Assembly (NCBI GenBank): GCA_903823545.1
Contig: CAIJTL010001686.1
Coordinates: 1 to 8,757, forward strand
Length of the DNA stretch: 8,757 nt
DNA from: an uncultured Planctomycetaceae bacterium
Lineage (GTDB): Bacteria; Planctomycetota; Planctomycetia; Planctomycetales; Planctomycetaceae
Direction of reading: 5' to 3'
A program made the position numbers and the translations under genes. Each line of letters opens with the position of its first letter. Position 1 is the first letter of the stretch. Below the pieces are notes generated by a model, which was given only the letters and a program-made list of their open reading frames with translations, had not been told where the DNA came from and did not search any database. This document shows, piece after piece, positions 6,378 through 8,757 of this stretch.

Positions 6378-6674
6378 ATGAAAACAGAGGTGGATAGACG
6401 CGTTTTAATTTACTACTGTCGAACATGCGGATTTGGCGCGCTGGCACAGCAAATTTCTGATGCATCGGCTCGTGAATTTGGAAACACCCTTGGTATTAGG
6501 GTAGACTGCAAATCCAGCTATTGGGGCTGTTTTCGGGGCGAAATGGAAGGCGTCGAAATTTTTAACCGCAGGAAAACGCGGGGGTGGCTCGGCAGAGTTG
6601 GATTTGGTCGCACCCCCACAAAAGAAGAAATCATCAAGTTGATTCGACTGCACCTGAATTACGCCAAAAACTGA
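6378..6674 (+). CDS. Rdx family (SelW/SelT/SelH-like) thioredoxin-fold CxxC protein
   Basis: Small 98-aa protein. RVLIYYCRTCGFGALAQQIS matches the start of the Rdx family (selenoproteins W, T, H and their cysteine homologues): a beta strand, then a redox loop, here Cys14-Arg-Thr-Cys17, then a helix. The rest follows the family order: a variable middle strand, GCFRGEMEGVEIFNRR (the 'G-x-F-x-V-x-v-dG-x-x-I-x-s-K' strand pair), and PTKEEIIKLIRLHL, matching the closing 'fP-x-x-x-E-I-x-x-L-I' helix. The residue that is selenocysteine in SelW-type proteins would correspond to Cys17; it is encoded by TGC, so no recoding is needed. A basic, aromatic segment of about 10 residues (TRGWLGRVGFGR) precedes the last helix and is longer than usual. 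A redox role, perhaps with thioredoxin or glutathione, is inferred only from the fold. AGAGG lies 9 nt before the ATG. It is divergent from hpt and probably monocistronic. Confidence 0.72.
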   Translation: MKTEVDRRVLIYYCRTCGFGALAQQISDASAREFGNTLGIRVDCKSSYWGCFRGEMEGVEIFNRRKTRGWLGRVGFGRTPTKEEIIKLIRLHLNYAKN

Positions 6675-6979
6675 ATGACAGGACTGTTTTCCACCGTTTT
6701 TCAATTTTCTCAGGGTCCTATCGCCTCCGCAAAACATTGCAACTTGCGTCTCAACAGGGCAGTCAAATCTCTCTCAAAAGAGGTTTTGAACTGAAATTTC
6801 CGGCTCAGTTCAGTTGAGTCCGCAGACGTTTCCCGCCACACTGTGCCACTTCCGGTTGTGTAGTTACGCCATCGGTAGATTTGAATTTGCTCAACTCACC
6901 GCGTTCGGCCTGTTGTCCGAGCTAGGTGATATTAGGTTTGACCAACGTTGGGTTTGTTGTTTGTAACAAGGAGCGACGA
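6675..6979 (+). other. 305-bp region between the Rdx-like gene and rpsP (3' UTR plus ribosomal-operon leader)
   Basis: No gene is supported. Two hairpins share three bases and so cannot form together: TCAAAA 6774-6779 with TTTTGA 6784-6789 (loop GAGG), and TGAACTGA 6787-6794 with TCAGTTCA 6805-6812. A 10-bp palindrome CCAACGTTGG is at 6942-6951. The rpsP promoter must be here, because the operon needs a start, but no pair of boxes is convincing. The overlapping hairpins may end the upstream transcript or belong to a long rpsP leader. Confidence 0.4.
6957..6973 (+). promoter_or_regulatory. rpsP Shine-Dalgarno with abutting small hairpin
   Basis: AAGGAG at 6968-6973 is a near-perfect Shine-Dalgarno placed 6 nt before the GTG at 6980, and this is what fixes the rpsP start. 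TTGTT (6957-6961) can pair with AACAA (6965-6969) around a 3-nt loop, taking up the first two bases of the Shine-Dalgarno. The stem is short and A-U rich, so strong sequestration is not expected. Confidence 0.6.
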
Positions 6980-7342
6980 GTGTCGGTTCGCATTCGCATG
7001 ACGAGATTGGGTCGGAAACACCGTCCCTTCTACCGGATCGTGGTGATCGATCGCCAAAAGGCTCGCGAGGGAAAGGCTATCGAAGAGGTCGGACATTACG
7101 ACCCGATGGTGAAGGACAAGGCGGCTCGCGTGAAGCTTAACCTCGAACGTATTGAGTATTGGCAATCGGTTGGTGCTCAGCCTTCTGATCGAGTTGCTAC
7201 ATTGATTAAGAAGGTAAAGACAAACAATTGGGGTGCTCAAAAGGCCCCAGCGCCACTCACTCCACAAAAGGCTCCTCCTGCTCCGGTCGCTGCAGCTTCC
7301 GAAGGTTCAGAGGCTCCGGCTGAAGGTGGCGAGGCTAGCTAG
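6980..7342 (+). CDS. rpsP: 30S ribosomal protein bS16
   Basis: Small-subunit protein that helps assemble the 5' and central domains of 16S rRNA. From the GTG at 6980 the protein is 120 aa and starts MSVRIRMTRLGRKHRPFYRI, the family signature; DRQKAREGKAIEEVGHYDP and the LNLERIEYWQSVGAQPSD segment follow. The reading frame extends 18 codons upstream to an ATG at 6926, but the excellent AAGGAG before the GTG and the exact family N-terminus decide against that. The conserved core ends near residue 85 (E. coli S16 is 82 aa). Residues 86-120 form an extra Ala/Pro/Glu-rich low-complexity tail, probably disordered. It is the first gene of the rpsP-trmD-rplS operon; rimM, which normally follows rpsP, is missing. 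Confidence 0.97.
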   Translation: MSVRIRMTRLGRKHRPFYRIVVIDRQKAREGKAIEEVGHYDPMVKDKAARVKLNLERIEYWQSVGAQPSDRVATLIKKVKTNNWGAQKAPAPLTPQKAPPAPVAAASEGSEAPAEGGEAS

Positions 7343-7356
7343 CTGCGTAATTTCGA

Positions 7357-7407
7357 ATTTCAAACGAGCAATTTGAAAATCGAGGTTTCAAATTGCTTGT
7401 CTGAAAT
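7357..7407 (+). promoter_or_regulatory. Strong intercistronic hairpin between rpsP and trmD
   Basis: Arms of 22 nt at 7357-7378 and 7386-7407 match at 20 of 22 positions around a 7-nt loop. One of the two differences becomes a G-U pair in the mRNA; the other is an A-C mismatch. The inner 12 pairs (GCAATTTGAAA and its partner, plus one G-U) are unbroken. No T-run follows, so this is not a standard terminator. The weak GGGA ribosome-binding site of trmD (7409-7412) begins two bases after the stem, so the structure could hinder trmD translation, block exonucleases or be an RNase III site. It occupies the position where rimM usually lies. Confidence 0.65.
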
Positions 7408-7422
7408 CGGGAATCGGCATAA

Positions 7423-8193
7423 ATGCGATTCGACGTCCTTACTCTCTTTCCGGAGATACTCGAAGGGTATCTCCGTCAGAGCATTCTAAAGTTGGCAATT
7501 CAACGCGAGTTGGTGCAGGTAAAACTGTGGAACTTTCGTGATTGGGCTACGGGAAAGAGGAAGTCGGTCGACGACAAACCGTATGGAGGCGGCCCGGGCA
7601 TGTTAATCATGTGCCCTCCTGTCTTTGATGCGGTTGAGGAAGTGCGGCGAGATGGTGACCCATTGGGCCAGCTAATCATGCTCACGCCGCAAGGCCGAAA
7701 GTTAGATCAGAAGTTGGTAGAAGAACTCGCACAACACAAACGGTTGCTGTTGCTGTGCGGAAGGTACGAAGGCTTTGACGACCGGATCCGTCAGGGTCTG
7801 CAACCACTAGAAATTTCGGTTGGCGACTTCATCTGTAACGGTGGCGAAGTACCCGCTATGTTGCTGATAGACGCGGTCATCCGACTCATTCCGGACGTCC
7901 TTGGTGACGAAACGAGCCATAAATACGATTCGTTTTCCGAAACCGGGATGCTCGAATATCCGCAGTTCACGCGACCTCGTGAGTTCCGCGGAATGACGGT
8001 TCCAGAGGTCCTCCTCAATGGGAACCACCTTGAAATACAACGTTGGCAAAAACAACAAAGTTTGCAGCGAACAAGAGAACGACGCAGCGACCTAGTTCCT
8101 CAGAGCGTCATTGATGAGGAACTGAATCCGAAGAAGCAGAAACGAAAGCGGCGGCAAGAATTGCCTCGCGACACTGGGATTGATGAAACATGA
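7423..8193 (+). CDS. trmD: tRNA (guanine-N1)-methyltransferase
   Basis: Makes m1G37 next to the anticodon of a set of tRNAs, using S-adenosylmethionine, which prevents +1 frameshifting. The 256-aa protein starts [17 protein letters not shown]. The family signature [15 protein letters not shown] covers residues 47-61. The SPOUT trefoil knot includes [14 protein letters not shown] (109-122) and [20 protein letters not shown] (132-151). The catalytic residues Arg154 (IRLIPDVLG) and Asp169 (KYDSF) fall at the same numbers as in E. coli TrmD. The C-terminal domain carries FTRP, then [10 protein letters not shown], and ends in a lysine/arginine-rich stretch (KKQKRKRR). It is separated from rpsP by 80 nt holding a hairpin, and its last four bases (ATGA) overlap the start of rplS, suggesting coupled translation. 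Confidence 0.97.
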   Translation: MRFDVLTLFPEILEGYLRQSILKLAIQRELVQVKLWNFRDWATGKRKSVDDKPYGGGPGMLIMCPPVFDAVEEVRRDGDPLGQLIMLTPQGRKLDQKLVEELAQHKRLLLLCGRYEGFDDRIRQGLQPLEISVGDFICNGGEVPAMLLIDAVIRLIPDVLGDETSHKYDSFSETGMLEYPQFTRPREFRGMTVPEVLLNGNHLEIQRWQKQQSLQRTRERRSDLVPQSVIDEELNPKKQKRKRRQELPRDTGIDET

Positions 8194-8606
8194 TTAACGC
8201 ACTCATTCAACACGTCGAATCACAAAACCTTCGTCCGGATCCGCTCACATTTGAGGTGGGGGACACCGTCGACGTTCATTGCCGAATCCTGGAAGGCAAC
8301 AAAGAGCGAATCCAGATTTTCACGGGGATCGTCATTGCTCGACGCGGCTCCGGGACGCGTGAAATGTTCACCGTCCGACGCATTGTCGGTGGCGAGGGAG
8401 TCGAGCGAGTCTTCCCTGTAAACTCACCGAAGATCGCGAAGCTGGAAGTTGTCAGGCACGGCAAGGTGCGACGAGCGAAGCTGTACTACTTGCGTGACCG
8501 AGTCGGTAAAGCGACTCGCTTGGTCGAGCGTCGAGCAAAGGTCAAGGTTCAAGTGCCTGGTACGTCGGCAGCTCCAGTAGCGGAAACAACTCCTGCTGCG
8601 GAGTAA
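8190..8606 (+). CDS. rplS: 50S ribosomal protein bL19
   Basis: Large-subunit protein located at the subunit interface near the 30S. The 138-aa product has the family core: [20 protein letters not shown] (about residues 21-40), then [20 protein letters not shown], then [20 protein letters not shown] and [21 protein letters not shown]. coli L19 is 115 aa; the additional roughly 20 residues are a lysine/valine stretch followed by an Ala/Pro/Thr/Glu tail ([15 protein letters not shown]), echoing the longer tail of S16 in the same operon. The start ATG overlaps the trmD stop as ATGA, and there is no strong Shine-Dalgarno of its own, which fits translational coupling. It is the last gene of the operon, followed after 36 nt by the terminator stem. 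Confidence 0.97.
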   Translation: MINALIQHVESQNLRPDPLTFEVGDTVDVHCRILEGNKERIQIFTGIVIARRGSGTREMFTVRRIVGGEGVERVFPVNSPKIAKLEVVRHGKVRRAKLYYLRDRVGKATRLVERRAKVKVQVPGTSAAPVAETTPAAE

Positions 8607-8642
8607 TTTTTCTGCGCGTCTAAATGAGCAGCGGGTATTTCT

Positions 8643-8718
8643 CGAAGAGCACAATAGCTCGAAGGTCGGAGCGAGAGTTTTCTCGATCACTTTTGAGCTC
8701 GTGTGCTCTTCGTTTTTT
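8643..8718 (+). terminator. Branched Rho-independent terminator of the rpsP-trmD-rplS operon
   Basis: The outer arms CGAAGAGCACAATAGCTC (8643-8660) and GAGCTCGTGTGCTCTTCG (8695-8712) pair at 16 of 18 positions and are followed at once by six T (8713-8718). The 34-nt interior contains a second small hairpin, CGAGA (8672-8676) with TCTCG (8681-8685), so the structure is branched rather than a simple stem-loop. No gene begins between the T-run and the window end. Confidence 0.85.
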
Positions 8719-8757
8719 CATTTGGCGAAGTATCGTGTTTCGTTTTTCCAACCGAAA

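Noticed and set aside
1..8757. CRISPR array, tRNA or rRNA gene, toxin-antitoxin pair, phage or defence module
   Set aside because: I saw no regularly spaced direct repeats, no RNA-gene signatures and no proteins of these classes on either strand.

Overview
The window looks like a chromosomal segment of a planctomycete (Planctomycetota). The strongest sign is the left-edge gene, a DUF1559 protein with a type IV prepilin leader, a family greatly expanded in that phylum. Two kinds of palindromic intergenic repeat and A/P/E-rich tails on ribosomal proteins fit the same picture. Genus cannot be set from the sequence alone.

Layout. Positions 1-860 (minus) hold the DUF1559 gene, cut by the window edge. 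Positions 1020-1083 hold a pair of inverted 24-nt palindromic units. A Y-family translesion DNA polymerase follows (1101-2444, minus). A 142-bp inverted-repeat element at 2467-2608 looks like a MITE with TA at both ends and lies exactly between the polymerase and a sigma54-dependent response regulator (2638-4032, minus). Positions 4033-4848 carry no gene I can support but contain a cluster of small hairpins and, at the right end, a promoter-like site for bfd. An iron-storage pair follows: a Bfd-type [2Fe-2S] ferredoxin (4849-5076, plus) and bacterioferritin (5031-5519, minus), whose 3' ends overlap by 46 bp. Hypoxanthine phosphoribosyltransferase (5721-6239, minus) is divergent from a small Rdx/SelW-like CxxC protein (6378-6674, plus). 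A 305-bp leader region then opens a ribosomal operon, rpsP-trmD-rplS (6980-8606, plus), which ends in a long branched terminator at 8643-8718.

How the genes work together. Bfr and Bfd form a functional pair: Bfr stores iron and Bfd donates the electrons that release it. Here Bfr carries Ser in place of the ferroxidase ligand Glu127, and both proteins differ at the remembered contact residues of the complex. rpsP-trmD-rplS is the usual S16/TrmD/L19 translation operon but lacks rimM between rpsP and trmD; a 22-bp-arm inverted repeat fills the gap, and trmD and rplS overlap by 4 nt. The response regulator has no kinase next to it in the window.

I see no complete new system such as a defence island or biosynthetic cluster. 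The items most worth checking are the TA-flanked MITE-like element, the Bfr E127S change with the bfd/bfr overlap, the rpsP-trmD hairpin replacing rimM, and the hairpin cluster at 4157-4413.
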